Notes: generated by a model from the sequence alone, not told the origin. A stretch of DNA of 64,000 nucleotides from Torymus aiolomorphi (GCA_036365515.1 CM070877.1:87100022-87164021), one strand, 5' to 3'. Positions 46,265-56,321 are shown, counted from the stretch's first letter. Made by a program: numbers and translations.

Positions 46265-46619
46265 GCTCTCAGCATTTCTAGTAACCTCGCTCTTACTAGC
46301 ATGCTCTCGTAATACTCAATATTCACACTCTCCTCTAATCCTTTCTAGTAAATACTGCGCGCGCTATGACTATTCCCGGAATTGTTTACGTTCTCGCTGC
46401 CGCGCAAAGGCAAGCGAGCCGCGCCGCGATTCCGAGAAGCGTGCCCGGCTCAGCGAAGCCGGCCGATTCTCGACGCGCGCGAGCGCGTTGCGCGCTGTTC
46501 CACGCGGCACAGAGAAAATAACTTGTATTGCTTGCCGCGCACTGCCTAACTAATCACTCGCGTAACACTTTTCACTTTTTTTTTTCTTGAACGATGCCCC
46601 ACGTTGGCTGCGCCATTTT
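46265..46619 (-). other. Gypsy-2 5' leader with primer-binding site
   Basis: 355 bp between the 5' LTR and the pol frame: primer-binding site at 46596-46615, an A-rich run, a GC-rich hairpin-prone segment (GCCGGCTTCGCTGAGCCGG near 46450), and stops in the pol frame near 46320. Too short for a gag gene, so gag is not in its usual place. Confidence 0.8.
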
Positions 46620-47313
46620 ATGACACGATATTTCGCGCGAACTATAAGAACCCGCGCGTCCCGAATTAACCGCTTCCTCAATCACTCTCACGTTCAACTT
46701 ACCTCTCGCTCAAATACTCTCCTCGCCGAATTTGTAAGGCGCCAGACGAGGAGTTCACACTCACGCACACTCTCGCGATGCCGGCTCGAGACTCACTCCC
46801 GTCGGGGTGGTCCGCGTTCACCTGCTCGGGCAGCAGGGCTCGCACACGCACGCTCACGCTCGTCCTCTACACGGCGTGCCGTGAGGGCCAAAGCTCTCCT
46901 TTCTATGCGTTCTTCCTTCCCCGCTGGGAAGGAAGGGCACCAATACTGGCCCCGAGTAAACGCTCGCGAACGACACGCACACACGCACTCTTTCCTACCT
47001 TGACGACCTCCTCCCTCGTACACGCTTGACTCGTGCTGGCACGTCCTCGGCGCTCGCTCTCTGCACCTGGCTCTCGGAAGTCACCGTCTCTTTCCTCACT
47101 TGCACTCTCGAAAAATCACCAAGTCTCACGCGCGCGTACACTTAGTCTCTCTCGCTCGGAGGTCCGGGGTAGAGTGATTAGAGAGCAGCGCTCTCTCTCT
47201 CCCTTGCCCTTCTACGGCGCTCGCGGCGCTCGAATCATCGTTGAACGTCGTTTAAAATGCCTTCGCGCGCTCACACTCACACATTCATACTCGACGCATT
47301 TTCCCGCGTCGCA
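46620..47313 (-). repeat. Gypsy-2 5' LTR
   Basis: 694 bp, ~99% identical to the 3' LTR at 40239-40933. Its outer end meets the MITE terminus at 47314. Confidence 0.93.
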
Positions 47314-47314
47314 A

Positions 47315-47870
47315 CACTGAAAAAAATTTTAGGCTGTAGAAACCATAGTTTCGATTTGCTGTACTAACACTATTTATAGTGTTCATTTACCCTTACAGAC
47401 GGCTGAGGTAGCTATTCATTTGTATAATGTAACGGCACTATTGGTCAGATGCGGGAAATGTACTTGTACAGCTCTGACAGCCGTACGATTTAGTTTTGCC
47501 GCCGATATTTGTTTGTTGACAACGCTAAAACGCGAAGCCGATGTTCATGTTATAACCTAAAAAAGTCAAGAAACCGGCCACATCAACCGCATGTTTGCAA
47601 TCCGCGTTTGCGTATTTCATCTGTAATCAGTGTACTTATCAATCGAGATTATTTTAATGAAAAATATGTATGTATGGCGAATCATAACCTATTTAATGCT
47701 CCGACAAAAGAACTCTATACATTAGTGCTTTCAGTGTATCTTGTACAGCTCTCACAACTGTACGAATACAATTACTGTATCTATAAAATTTAGCAGAAAG
47801 AAAATCAGCCGAACAGTACTGTTGTCAGAGCCGTACTTTCAGTTCTTACAACGTGAAATTTTTTTCAGTG
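47315..47870. mobile_element. 560-bp MITE, split by Gypsy-2
   Basis: Termini CACTGAAAAAAATTT and AAATTTTTTTCAGTG. The first four bases of the left end are at 40235-40238, beyond Gypsy-2, because the retroelement inserted within the terminal repeat. TATA flanks both outer ends (40231-40234, 47871-47874). No transposase. Terminal CACTGA is shared with the element at 20435-21438. Confidence 0.85.
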
Positions 47871-47874
47871 TATA

Positions 47875-48822
47875 CTCAATACAGTGCAGAATAGTGTATC
47901 TTGTATAGGATGATCATGTTAGTATATGACAGAACTGAGCATTCCAAACACATATATTCTATTTAATCTTAGCAATGTGAACGTAGCTACCTGAATAATT
48001 TTTGTTTTGTTCTGAAACTCTTTAATAAATTTTGATGAGCATGAACAATTTTTTTCCCTTTTTTTTTTTTTTGTAGGTAAATACAGTTTAATTTTGCATA
48101 AAATTAGTCAAATTATTATTATCTTTTTTTATCATACGTTCAAAGGTTTAGGAATAGGTTGTATTTCTTTTCCTTTTGGATTAGTTCTATACTTTGTTAT
48201 TCAAAGATAAAATCATAAGCTATTAAATTGATCATAAGTTAATTCGTCCCTGTAATGTTTTCTACTTTGTGATTAAATAATAACTTTATATATTTTTATT
48301 ATTTAATAACACATCATTTTCACATGTCAAATTTTTTGATTGTTTGATTGTTATAAGACCAAAGTTACTTTGTATTAATATCTAATTGCAATATTTATGT
48401 ATTATTTCTAAAATTTCATTATTCAAATATATCTTATTTCAATCGCATTTTTCTAAAATTATTAGCTTTCTTAGGAAATATAGTTGCCTTTCACAAAATT
48501 CTTACAAGTTAATACGAACAATTGTAGACAAACGGATAAGTGGTTATAATTTTAAATTGTATATTTGGTACAATCTGGATCACCTTAGGGTTATATTCTA
48601 CTTGACCAAGGAGTAGGATGGTTTTGCTTCAAATGGAAAAGTTCAGCTGCAATTATAATTCTCTATTGCTGTATTAAATTCGGAAAAATAAGAAGAGATT
48701 ATGATAGATGTTAATATTGAGTATGTTGTCCATATCCTAAAACAAAAATGTTATTTTATTATTTGTTATAATATTGTCTTTGCTTGTTTTTCATAATTAG
48801 TTAAGATATTATTTTGTTCATT
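47875..48822. other. AT-rich Gypsy-3 interior, no ORF
   Basis: Downstream (minus strand) of the multi-knuckle Gag. No protease or RT sequence is visible, supporting a non-autonomous element. Confidence 0.6.
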
Positions 48823-50898
48823 TTAATAGCGTTGAAAATTCTTATTATGCTGATCCTTTTGAAATTTATTCATATTTGGTTCTTTAATAGGCCATGTTTT
48901 GACTCCCTTTTTAAACTTTCTTCTGATAATTAATTTATTGTAGTAACCTTTAGATTTTAATTTTAATCTTATATTTTTTACAAATTCTTTAAAATGTTTT
49001 TTATTAGATGTCCATTTTAGTTTTTTGACGTTTTTATTAAATGTTATTTTGGTTAAAACTAATTGCAATTGGTGTACTTTATTAGGATTTGTATTTAGAT
49101 TGATTATTACGTTATGATTTTGATTACCTAAAGTTTCTTTTAGATGATTTTTATTCTCTAAATGTTTTTTAAGTTTTTGATTATCAAACATATCTTTTGG
49201 TTGATTTTCATTTTCGAAAACTACTTTACTATTATTAAATAAGTTCTTTAGATTTTTTGTATCATTTAAAAAAGACTCTTCTGGATGTATTGATGCTATA
49301 TTCTCTTTTAATGAATTTTCAAGCGAGTTTTGTTGGAATTTAGTTTCCATTTGATCATCTTCGGATTCAAATGGTTCAGCTAAAGCAAAAGTTATGTCTA
49401 AAATGACTTTAAGATCATCATAAAAAGTTACTGTTTCCAACCAATTATTATCTTCTTTATTATTTTCATTTTTTTGGTTATTTATATCAGATTCATTAAA
49501 ATCAATTACATTAATTTCATCACAATCCTCATGAGTTTTTATATTAGATTCGTTGAAATTCATTTCTTCATTAGTCTCATAATTTTTTACAGTAGATTCA
49601 ATAGAATCAATTAAATTTGTTTCCATAATTTCTTCAATTTCATGATTATTTTTGAAAATTTCGTTAAAGTCTATAAAATTAATTTCATTAGTATTTCCAT
49701 GATTTTTTATAATCATATCATTATCTTTTGGTTCATCAGTGATTTCATGTATTTTTATAAAAGGTACGATAATTGAATTGATTTCTTTATCATCATTAAT
49801 TATTGTAGATTCCTCTATGATATTAGTTTCCTGTTTATTTTTATTTACTTTATTTTCTGTAATTAGTTCATTACTATTATACCTTTCAATATTCGTTGCA
49901 TTAAATTTATTTTTCTGAATTTTTGATTCGTTATTTGTTTCTTTTGTAACATTATGGTATGATTCATCAGTATTAATACTTGGATATTGTTTGATTTCCT
50001 CACATTCTTCAGTAGTATGATCTGGATTTTTACAAAGATCAGAATGATTTCCCATTGCATTATATTGCATTATAAGATTTTTAAGTTTTCTGCAGTTGTC
50101 GACGTCATGCCCGATTCTTTTGCAATATTCACATTGAATTCTTTTTCTATTTACTGTATTGGGTTGTTGATTATTAAAAATCATATTTCTTGGTTTGTAA
50201 GTTTGATGTTATTGAATCTGTTTGTATTCCTTGAATTGGTTTGTGTGTGGTACGTGTATTTGTTTTCTAAACTTCTATAATTTGGGCTAATATTCGTGTA
50301 ATTGGTATTCATTTTTAAACTTGTATTTCGATCTGGGCAATATGCTGCAGTATGTGTGACTGCCTTGCAAATTTGGCAAATTATTCTATTTCTTAAAATC
50401 GCACGCTTGCAATCTGATGCATCGTGGTCTTCTTCCTTACATAACGCGCACCACATTATTTTTTCGTTTATAGGGCAGTATATCTTCCAATGCCCGAGTT
50501 TATTGCATTTCGTGCATACTGCTGACAAGCAGTCTTTAGTTGAGTTGCCCGTGCTTCCGCAATAATCACAATCAAGTTCATATTTCTTTACAACAGGGCA
50601 TTGTATGTCCTATGATTTGACAGTATTGGCAATAAACTTCATTTGTTTGGTTAAATGTACACTTATCTACAGAATGTCCTCTATGATTACAGCGTTTACA
50701 GAAAAGTTCTATTTTATTTTTAGCATTCTTGCAAAAATATGATATATGATCTTTACTTTTACAAAAAACACAAACTGCATTAGAGCAAAACAATGCTTCG
50801 TGATATTGATCTCGGCAAATTTGACAATGAAATACTTTAGTATAATAATGATTTTGTTGTTCAGAATTATAAAATATATTGGCTTGATTATTCATCAT
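48823..50898 (-). CDS. Gypsy-3 Gag-like protein with ~9 CCHC knuckles
   Basis: Three successive minus-strand frames: 50898-50578, 50577-50181 and 50184-48823. From the ATG at 50898 the first ~20 residues are Asn/Gln-rich, then CX2CX4HX4C knuckles follow one another: 'CQICRDQYHEALFC', 'CVFCKSKDHISYFC', 'CKRCNHRGHSVDKC', 'CQYCQIIGHTMPCC', a degenerate 'CDYCGSTGNSTKDC' (Asn for His), 'CTKCNKLGHWKIYC', 'CALCKEEDHDASDC', 'CQICKAVTHTAAYC' and 'CEYCKRIGHDVDNC'. The third frame begins at an ATG overlapping the previous stop (ATGA) and continues for ~400 residues of Asn/Glu/Ile-rich low-complexity sequence with a Lys-rich C-terminus. Both frame changes lie at GAAATATGA. No capsid domain recognised. 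Function is presumably RNA binding (inference). Confidence 0.7.
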
Positions 50899-52274
50899 CG
50901 CTTTTCATTTTATTAAATGTTCGTAATTATTATTGTAGTTTATTTTTGAATTTATCTTATATTTTGTTTATTATTGTCTTTCTTTCATTTTCTCGTTTGA
51001 GTGTTGTTCATTTTCTTATTTTATTATATTCCCTTTTGCAATGTAATATTTTATTGTAATTCTGTTTTTGTATGATTCTTCATTATAATATTCTTACTTT
51101 TATTGTAATACTTTTCGTTTGTTTAGTTATTTTTTATTATTATTTTGATTTCCTTATTTTGATTAAAAATGACTCGATTATTTTATACACTTATTATATC
51201 TCTCATATGTTTTCTATTTTGTATCGTGTAAATTCTCTACTATTTATTTCTTTTTATTTATTACTCTTCATTCGTTTCTTATGTTTTATTCTTTATTATT
51301 TTTATTTATGTATCAGTATGGTTAGTAATCTAGCCTTAAAACTCTTAGTTTCTTTTCGAAACCGTTCGCTTATTATTATCGTTTACTAGTTTTTATTAAT
51401 TTTGGATTGCTTTGGGGTTTTTTTTCTGGTTATAATCCCTTTGTTTCCCTTATTTTCAGTACCTTCCTTAGTTGACATGACATATTTCTCTTTTGTTTAT
51501 GATATCTATAATGTTTCTTTTTAAATATGGTTTTATTATTAGTTCCACTATTTTTTGTGCATACTTATATTTTTGTAATTGTTTTATATGATTTTATAAT
51601 TTGTTTATTTGCTGCTTTTGTATCTCCATCTCTTCTATTTTCCGTTCACTTTATTTTTCTTAGTGCTTTTATATCTTATTATTTAAAATACACTATTTAT
51701 ATATACACGGATTATTTAATTAATAATTTTTGTTTTAAATTATTATTCAATTTCCTTTCTTACGTTTAACCCTTTATTCTATTCTTTCTTTTTCCTGTAT
51801 GTGTTTCCAACTTATTTGGCAATTATTCTTAATCTTTTTCCTATAATCTTTGTTTGTTCTTTTAATATTTTTGTTTATATATTGTAATGATTTTCTTTTG
51901 TTTTATTATTTTTCCTTTTAAATATTTTATTATTGATTTTTTTTCTCACTTGTCTTATTTTCTTTGACTACTATTTTTTCCGTATAATATCTTTTGATTT
52001 CTATATGTACTTTTATTTTGACACTTGCTATTTATCTTATAGTTTGTTATGAAATTTGTTGTTAATAACTCGACGAGCCGTACACGTTTATCTTCCGAAG
52101 TTTAAACGATTATGCTACAATAATTCTCTCAACTTCTTACTGCAAAACGAGAAGCTCGGAAGCAGTTAGTAGTGATATTATTAGTAATTTTCAAATACTA
52201 TTCGTTTCCTCTCATTCCAGTCTTATTTTCCGTATAACTCTAGTGAACTTACGTTCGATTTGTACCGGAACCAA
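50899..52274 (-). other. Gypsy-3 leader, AT-rich
   Basis: 1.38 kb between the 5' LTR and the Gag ATG, strongly A-rich on the coding strand, starting with the primer-binding site (52257-52274). Plus-strand open frames here are Phe/Ile/Leu-rich by composition only. Confidence 0.7.
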
Positions 52275-52954
52275 TGTGAAGTCCAGAAATAAGTGGAAAT
52301 AAATAGCAATTGGTTTATGTATGTTTATTATATAAAATACAATAATTTATTTATCAATACAATCTGCTGGCTTCTGGTAGATCGATGCGTTGTAATTTTA
52401 CTTAAAATTCTTTTTCTATAATTGTTCTTTACGTTTAGAATTTACACTTGCTTTTATAAATTTACTATAAATAACTTATAAGATCTGCTTACTAGACGAG
52501 TAAGGATTACGATTACAATTTCAATAATTTATAAGATCTGCTTGCTATATGAGTAAGGCTTACGATTTCAACTTCCTCGATATCATAGAGCTACACGGAG
52601 CTCGCCAGGTTTCTTGTACGCTGTGACTGACGTGCGTGATGCATTTCGCAGTTTTTATTATGCGGTTTAATTGGGTTATAGATCATAAATTGAGATCAGC
52701 TTTATTAAGAAATTTTCGGTTGCGGCTTATACGCGTAGCATTTAAGCGGTAGCATTGTGAAATGCTGATTTGTTAAAAATTGCACGCCACTGTTTTCTGG
52801 AGGTCGATGGCTCTCTACGTCACACGCTCTACGGTAGGATGCCTGAGCGAAATGCTGCGTTGCATTCTCGCGTTTAAACGTCAGGAAATATCTGATGTGA
52901 ATAAACTTTCAGAATGAAATTCTAAATCTCTATAATACGTCTCCGGACGTAACA
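52275..52954 (-). repeat. Gypsy-3 5' LTR
   Basis: 680 bp, partner of 38164-38844. Followed outward by the TCCT duplication at 52955-52958. Confidence 0.9.
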
Positions 52955-52999
52955 TCCTCAAGAAATAGATTTTAAAAATGTCTAGAAAAATTTTAAACT

Positions 53000-53295
53000 C
53001 AAATATCTCTGAAATTTATGAACCAATCACTTTGCCAAAAGAACTCATCTGAGAACTATCAATAATATACCTCTACAATGAATTTTGAAGCGAATAAGAC
53101 AATTTTACTCTTGTAATAGTTGAACATATAAAACTCATTTTTTTTCATTTTTCAATTTTTACGTTTTTGTTAATAACAAAAGAAACGTGATAGCTAGAGA
53201 ATTAACTTCTTTTAGAAAATATTGGTAATTTAATTCTCTTTCGAATACCACCCACCCCATTTAGATACATAGAGCCGTTCTCGAGAAATTACGAT
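53000..53295 (-). repeat. Repeat 'D', right arm
   Basis: Inverted partner of 37825-38110 and relative of 17581-17880. Together with the left arm it forms the palindromic target into which Gypsy-3 inserted. Confidence 0.8.
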
Positions 53296-53535
53296 TTAAA
53301 AAAAATTCTTGACTGCACTTTAATTATTATAATATTGTGCATAATTCTTTGACTGCTATTTATTGTGTCAAATAGCTTCTAAAAATTTAAATATGTATTT
53401 AAACACATATATATAGAAAAAAAAAGTGGTTGATAAGTTAGTTACCTTCCTTATCTATTATCTTTCGCCCTGAATAGCCGTTAGATTCACTTATTAAATT
53501 AACAGTAGTAAGGGGACCGGTATAGCGAGACGGCC
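53296..53535. other. AT-rich spacer
   Basis: Transition from repeat 'D' to the GC-rich array. Nothing recognised. Confidence 0.5.
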
Positions 53536-54345
53536 CCCCGCGATGCGGTGTGTAGGGGCCATGTGGCACCCCGCTGTGAGGCGTGTATGGGTCCCCAAGT
53601 GTGACAAGGTCATTAACCCTAGTGTTTACAGTAGCAAGTGTGGCCACAAGCTAATTAGTGTTAACAATGGCGGGTGATTTATTACCCCATAAATAATGGC
53701 CCACTTATGGCACCCGCCATGACGTCATGCCGCAATACATGCCCTACGTGTGTTGTCGTATATGCCTTGACTCGAGGTGGTGGGGGGCGAGCGCTTTGGC
53801 TGTCCGCGCTACGCCATAAAGACCCGTAGGATGCTAGGCCGCTCGCTGTATAGACCGTGTGCTGTGTGTATGGGCCCCAAGTGTGAACAGAATTATTACC
53901 CCATAAATAATGTCCTACTTATCGCTCGCGCCATGACGCTATGCCGCTATACCTGCCCGGCGCGTGTCGGCGTATATGCCTCAACTCGAGGATGGTGGGG
54001 GAGAGACCTTTGGCTATACGCGCTACGACATAAAGACCTCTCGCTGTATAGACCGCGTGCTGTGTGTATGGGTCCCAAGTGTGACAAGGTCATTAGCAGG
54101 TGTGAACATAAGATAATAATGATAAACAATGGGTCGGATTATTACCCATAAATAACGGCCCACTTACCGCCCCCGCCATGACGCCATGCCGCTATACCTA
54201 CCAGGCGCGTGCCGCCGTATATGTCCCGAGTCGTCGTGGTGGTGGTGGTGGTGGGAGAGACCTTTGGCTATAGGTTCTACGCCATAAAGTCCCATAAAGT
54301 GCTGGAGCGGGCCCTCTCGCTGTATAGACCGTGTGTGTGTATGTG
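53536..54345. repeat. GC-rich tandem array, three ~215-245 bp units
   Basis: Units anchored at ATTACCCCATAAATAA (53681, 53895) and ATTACCCATAAATAA (54141), with a partial unit before. Each contains CGCCATGACG, ATGCCGC.ATACC, GGCGTATATG or CCGTATATG, CTCGAG or GTCGTGGTGG, GAGACCTTTGGCTAT, CTACGCCATAAAG and CTGTATAGACCG.GTG, and most have GGGxCCCAAGTGTGA. It lies at the left edge of the PolB-bearing block. The last unit runs into a (TG)n tract. Confidence 0.85.
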
Positions 54346-54371
54346 TTTGTTTGTGTGTGTGTGTGTGTGTT

Positions 54372-54416
<45 letters not shown>

Positions 54417-54417
54417 T
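54339..54417. repeat. (TG)n microsatellite
   Basis: TG dinucleotides with a few TTTG/TTGC interruptions, expanding from the GTGTG at the end of the preceding array unit. Confidence 0.95.
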
Positions 54418-54525
54418 CGTAATAAGTTGGGGTGGGAATAGGGAGTTGGTGTAAAGGAGAGGTCTGCAAATACAAAAGCTGTTGATGAACAAAAAAAATT
54501 TTTATTTATTTAATCGTAGAAGAAA

Positions 54526-54687
54526 GTTAGTCTTACGTTAATATAACTACCGACATCACGAACGCACAATTTTTATTTTAACTTATACACGAATTACTAT
54601 TTTACAGTTGGTCTTACGGCAATATAAATATCGACATCACTAACGCACAATTTTTATTTTAACTTATAATACGAATTACTATTTTAG
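54526..54687. repeat. 81-bp tandem duplication
   Basis: GTTxGTCTTACG...CGACATCAC.AACGCACAATTTTTATTTTAACTTAT...ACGAATTACTATTTTA occurs twice, at 54526 and 54607. It lies ~180 bp beyond the stop of the 54867-55319 ORF, possibly its 3' untranslated region. Confidence 0.85.
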
Positions 54688-54866
54688 AAGCACACCATAC
54701 GCATTCAGTCAATCGCAAACATTTTATTTCGGTTGCACTTTTTAATCATTGTTTTTAAGCGCGAAATACAAAATTTGTATTAATAGTAACGACGCTGACA
54801 CTTGCACTACTTAGCACACACACACACACAACACACACACACCGCATTGATACTGGTTGCTCCCTG

Positions 54867-55319
54867 TCACTTTCGAGGCATGCAAATGCACCGTCGATGG
54901 CGACACGTGATGCACGCTGCGTATCGTAGCTCGCAAATAGAGCACAGACGCAACGGTTTTTTGAGTACTTCTTGCGTATGTTGACACCATCGCCATCCTG
55001 AAGGTAATTTTTCAGTATACGCCATGGCATGCCTGTGCGCCTTATCAAATTTTTCTAGGGCGATATTTGCCGCGGTATTTAACTTACACAGCACAGCCGT
55101 CATCTCCCCCAGGAGCTCGCTGTAGTATTCGCGGGTATCAGGCGATGTTGCCGCGGCAAACCGACAACTAATTTCGGCTACAAATTCCGCCATAAAGGCT
55201 GAATCCCGCTGCACAGCGTTAAACGCGGCAAAATTAACTTTGATGTATTGCTGTATTTTGGCGCGTTTGTACGACAGTTTGTTGTAGTACGCGAGTCGAC
55301 GCGTACTGATCGCCTTCAT
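54867..55319 (-). CDS. Unknown small protein, C-terminal Cys cluster (150 aa)
   Basis: ATG at 55319 (MKAISTRRLAYYNKL). The first ~115 residues are predicted helical and basic ('LSYKRAKIQQYIKVNF', 'FMAEFVAEISCRFAA'). The C-terminus has a compact Cys pattern 'CSICELRYAACITCRHRRC' (C-X2-C ... C-X2-C ... C), a candidate zinc-binding knot. Its downstream neighbour in the other direction (55363-55782) shares the design of a basic helical N-terminus with a C-terminal Cys cluster, and both face away from PolB. I do not recognise the family. An (AC)n tract overlaps its 3' flank (54817-54841). Confidence 0.55.
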   Translation of the reverse strand: MKAISTRRLAYYNKLSYKRAKIQQYIKVNFAAFNAVQRDSAFMAEFVAEISCRFAAATSPDTREYYSELLGEMTAVLCKLNTAANIALEKFDKAHRHAMAYTEKLPSGWRWCQHTQEVLKKPLRLCSICELRYAACITCRHRRCICMPRK

Positions 55320-55362
55320 TGCGCTGGAATACTACACTGCACGCACTAATCACCGAGCCGCT

Positions 55363-55782
55363 TTATGGGGAGCGCGGGCTGTCCAGGTCGCTCAAGCACG
55401 GACAGCTCGCACTGCTGCTGCACTGAGGGCACCGAAGTATATCGCACCTCCAACAACGCACCCAATTCAGTGCTGTACGTTGATACAGTACGCAGTCAAA
55501 ACACCACTCCTGGATGGTTGGTGCTGTAGGTGGTGCTGGTGGTGGTGGTGATGGTGGTGTTGGTGTTGCTGCTCTCGCCCGGAGTTCCAACAGGTTGCGC
55601 CGCCACTGACGGAGATGTCTTTGGCGCAAGCGTTTTAGCACTTTCAAGTGCCTTATCCGTTCCGTGTATACGGCCTCCTTCGAAGTTGAAATCGTCAATG
55701 CTTGCCGATTTCTGAGTGAGATTCTTCGCCCCTTGGCGACACGCGCTTCGAATCTGGCTAGTTGCTGCTGGAGAGTGGCCAT
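55363..55782 (-). CDS. Unknown small protein, C-terminal zinc-like cluster (139 aa)
   Basis: ATG at 55782 (MATLQQQLARFEARV). Order: a helical Arg-rich N-terminus ('RQRHLRQWRRNLLELRARAA', residues ~50-70), a Pro/Thr linker ('PPSPPPPAPPTAPT'), and a C-terminal cluster 'CFDCVLYQRTALNWVRCWRC' followed by 'CPQCSSSASCPC' (C-X2-C, C-X2-C, C-X2-C, C-X-C). A ring-like or zinc-ribbon fold is plausible but unproven. It starts 22 bp from the end of the 55804-56283 ORF and ends 44 bp before the next, so the three look like one minus-strand unit. The Pro repeats are CAC-rich on the other strand. Confidence 0.55.
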   Translation of the reverse strand: MATLQQQLARFEARVAKGRRISLRNRQALTISTSKEAVYTERIRHLKVLKRLRQRHLRQWRRNLLELRARAATPTPPSPPPPAPPTAPTIQEWCFDCVLYQRTALNWVRCWRCDILRCPQCSSSASCPCLSDLDSPRSP

Positions 55783-55803
55783 AACTGACTGTCTCGACGT
55801 TCG

Positions 55804-56283
55804 CTAACAGTGTTGGAGGTTCACGGGGATGGTGGGGGTTAAACTGCTGTTAGTGAGGGCAGCTAGAGTCGGGATGAGTAAAAAACGTAAAAAAGCAATG
55901 TGTCGTCGGTACATCTTTCTTTCGGGGATGCCATGACAGACTGTATTTTGACGCTTTTCGAAAATGAAATTTACGACATGCCGGATTTCCAGACGCTCTG
56001 ATGAAAGCGCATATGTTTTGCCGCCGAGAACCTCGGCGAAATTTTTCCCGAATGAAAATTTTTTATTACTCTTATATGGTTTAAGCACAGCGGCCTCGCA
56101 GAAGCTTCTGGCTCTACGAGCGCGCGCACGGAACGAGTAGTTAAGTATCTGCACGTGAGAAAAACAGAAACACGTGTAGGCGTAGAAAACAACCCTTGGA
56201 AGGATACTTCGGGTTTTTAGAGGAAGAGATTTTTTAACATCTGTAGAGTTTCTTTTCTTATCGAAAAGCTGTACGACTGCCAT
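55804..56283 (-). CDS. Unknown ORF upstream of the two Cys-rich ORFs (159 aa)
   Basis: Open from an ATG at 56283 (MAVVQLFDKKRNSTDV). A basic N-terminus is followed by mixed sequence with no known domain. Another minus-strand frame overlaps (55971-56192), so the true reading frame is uncertain. Its start is ~40 bp from the 289-bp tandem duplication that separates it from the divergent plus-strand genes. The frame may be fortuitous. Confidence 0.3.
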   Translation of the reverse strand: MAVVQLFDKKRNSTDVKKSLPLKTRSILPRVVFYAYTCFCFSHVQILNYSFRARARRARSFCEAAVLKPYKSNKKFSFGKNFAEVLGGKTYALSSERLEIRHVVNFIFEKRQNTVCHGIPERKMYRRHIAFLRFLLIPTLAALTNSSLTPTIPVNLQHC

Positions 56284-56321
56284 AGTAATCGTACGCCGCT
56301 TCGCGGGGGACTCTCAATTTT

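Larger units (their letters stand above)
40239..47313 (-). mobile_element. Gypsy-2: young Ty3/Gypsy with pol upstream of Gag-like ORF
   Basis: 7.08-kb GC-rich element on the minus strand. LTRs: 5' at 46620-47313 and 3' at 40239-40933. They differ by about five substitutions and one base of indel over 694 bp. ACACT is duplicated at 40234-40238 and 47314-47318. Primer-binding site TGGCGCAGCCAACGTGGGGC at 46596-46615; polypurine tract AGCGAGGGGGAG just before the 3' LTR. Order after the 5' LTR: 355-bp leader, pol, zinc-knuckle ORF, ~400-bp tail, 3' LTR. It is inserted in the terminal repeat of a MITE that is itself inside Gypsy-3. Confidence 0.93.
38164..52954 (-). mobile_element. Gypsy-3: LTR element coding only multi-knuckle Gag
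   Basis: LTRs at 38164-38844 and 52275-52954 run TGTGAAGTCC ... GGACGTAACA on the plus strand, i.e. TGTTACGTCC ... CTTCACA on the coding (minus) strand. TCCT is duplicated at 38160-38163 and 52955-52958. On the minus strand a primer-binding site TGGTTCCGGTACAAATC follows the 5' LTR, and a polypurine tract CTAAGGGGGAAGG precedes the 3' LTR. The LTRs differ at roughly 15 of 680 positions. Only a Gag-like frame is present (48823-50898); no protease, RT or integrase was found, so it should depend on another element. A MITE and Gypsy-2 are nested within. Confidence 0.85.

Noticed and set aside
51072..51769. Hydrophobic plus-strand ORFs resembling membrane proteins
   Set aside because: Composition effect of T-rich leader DNA of Gypsy-3; antisense to the element.
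54209..54492. ORFs over the (TG)n tract
   Set aside because: Val/Cys or Thr/His repeats from dinucleotide translation.
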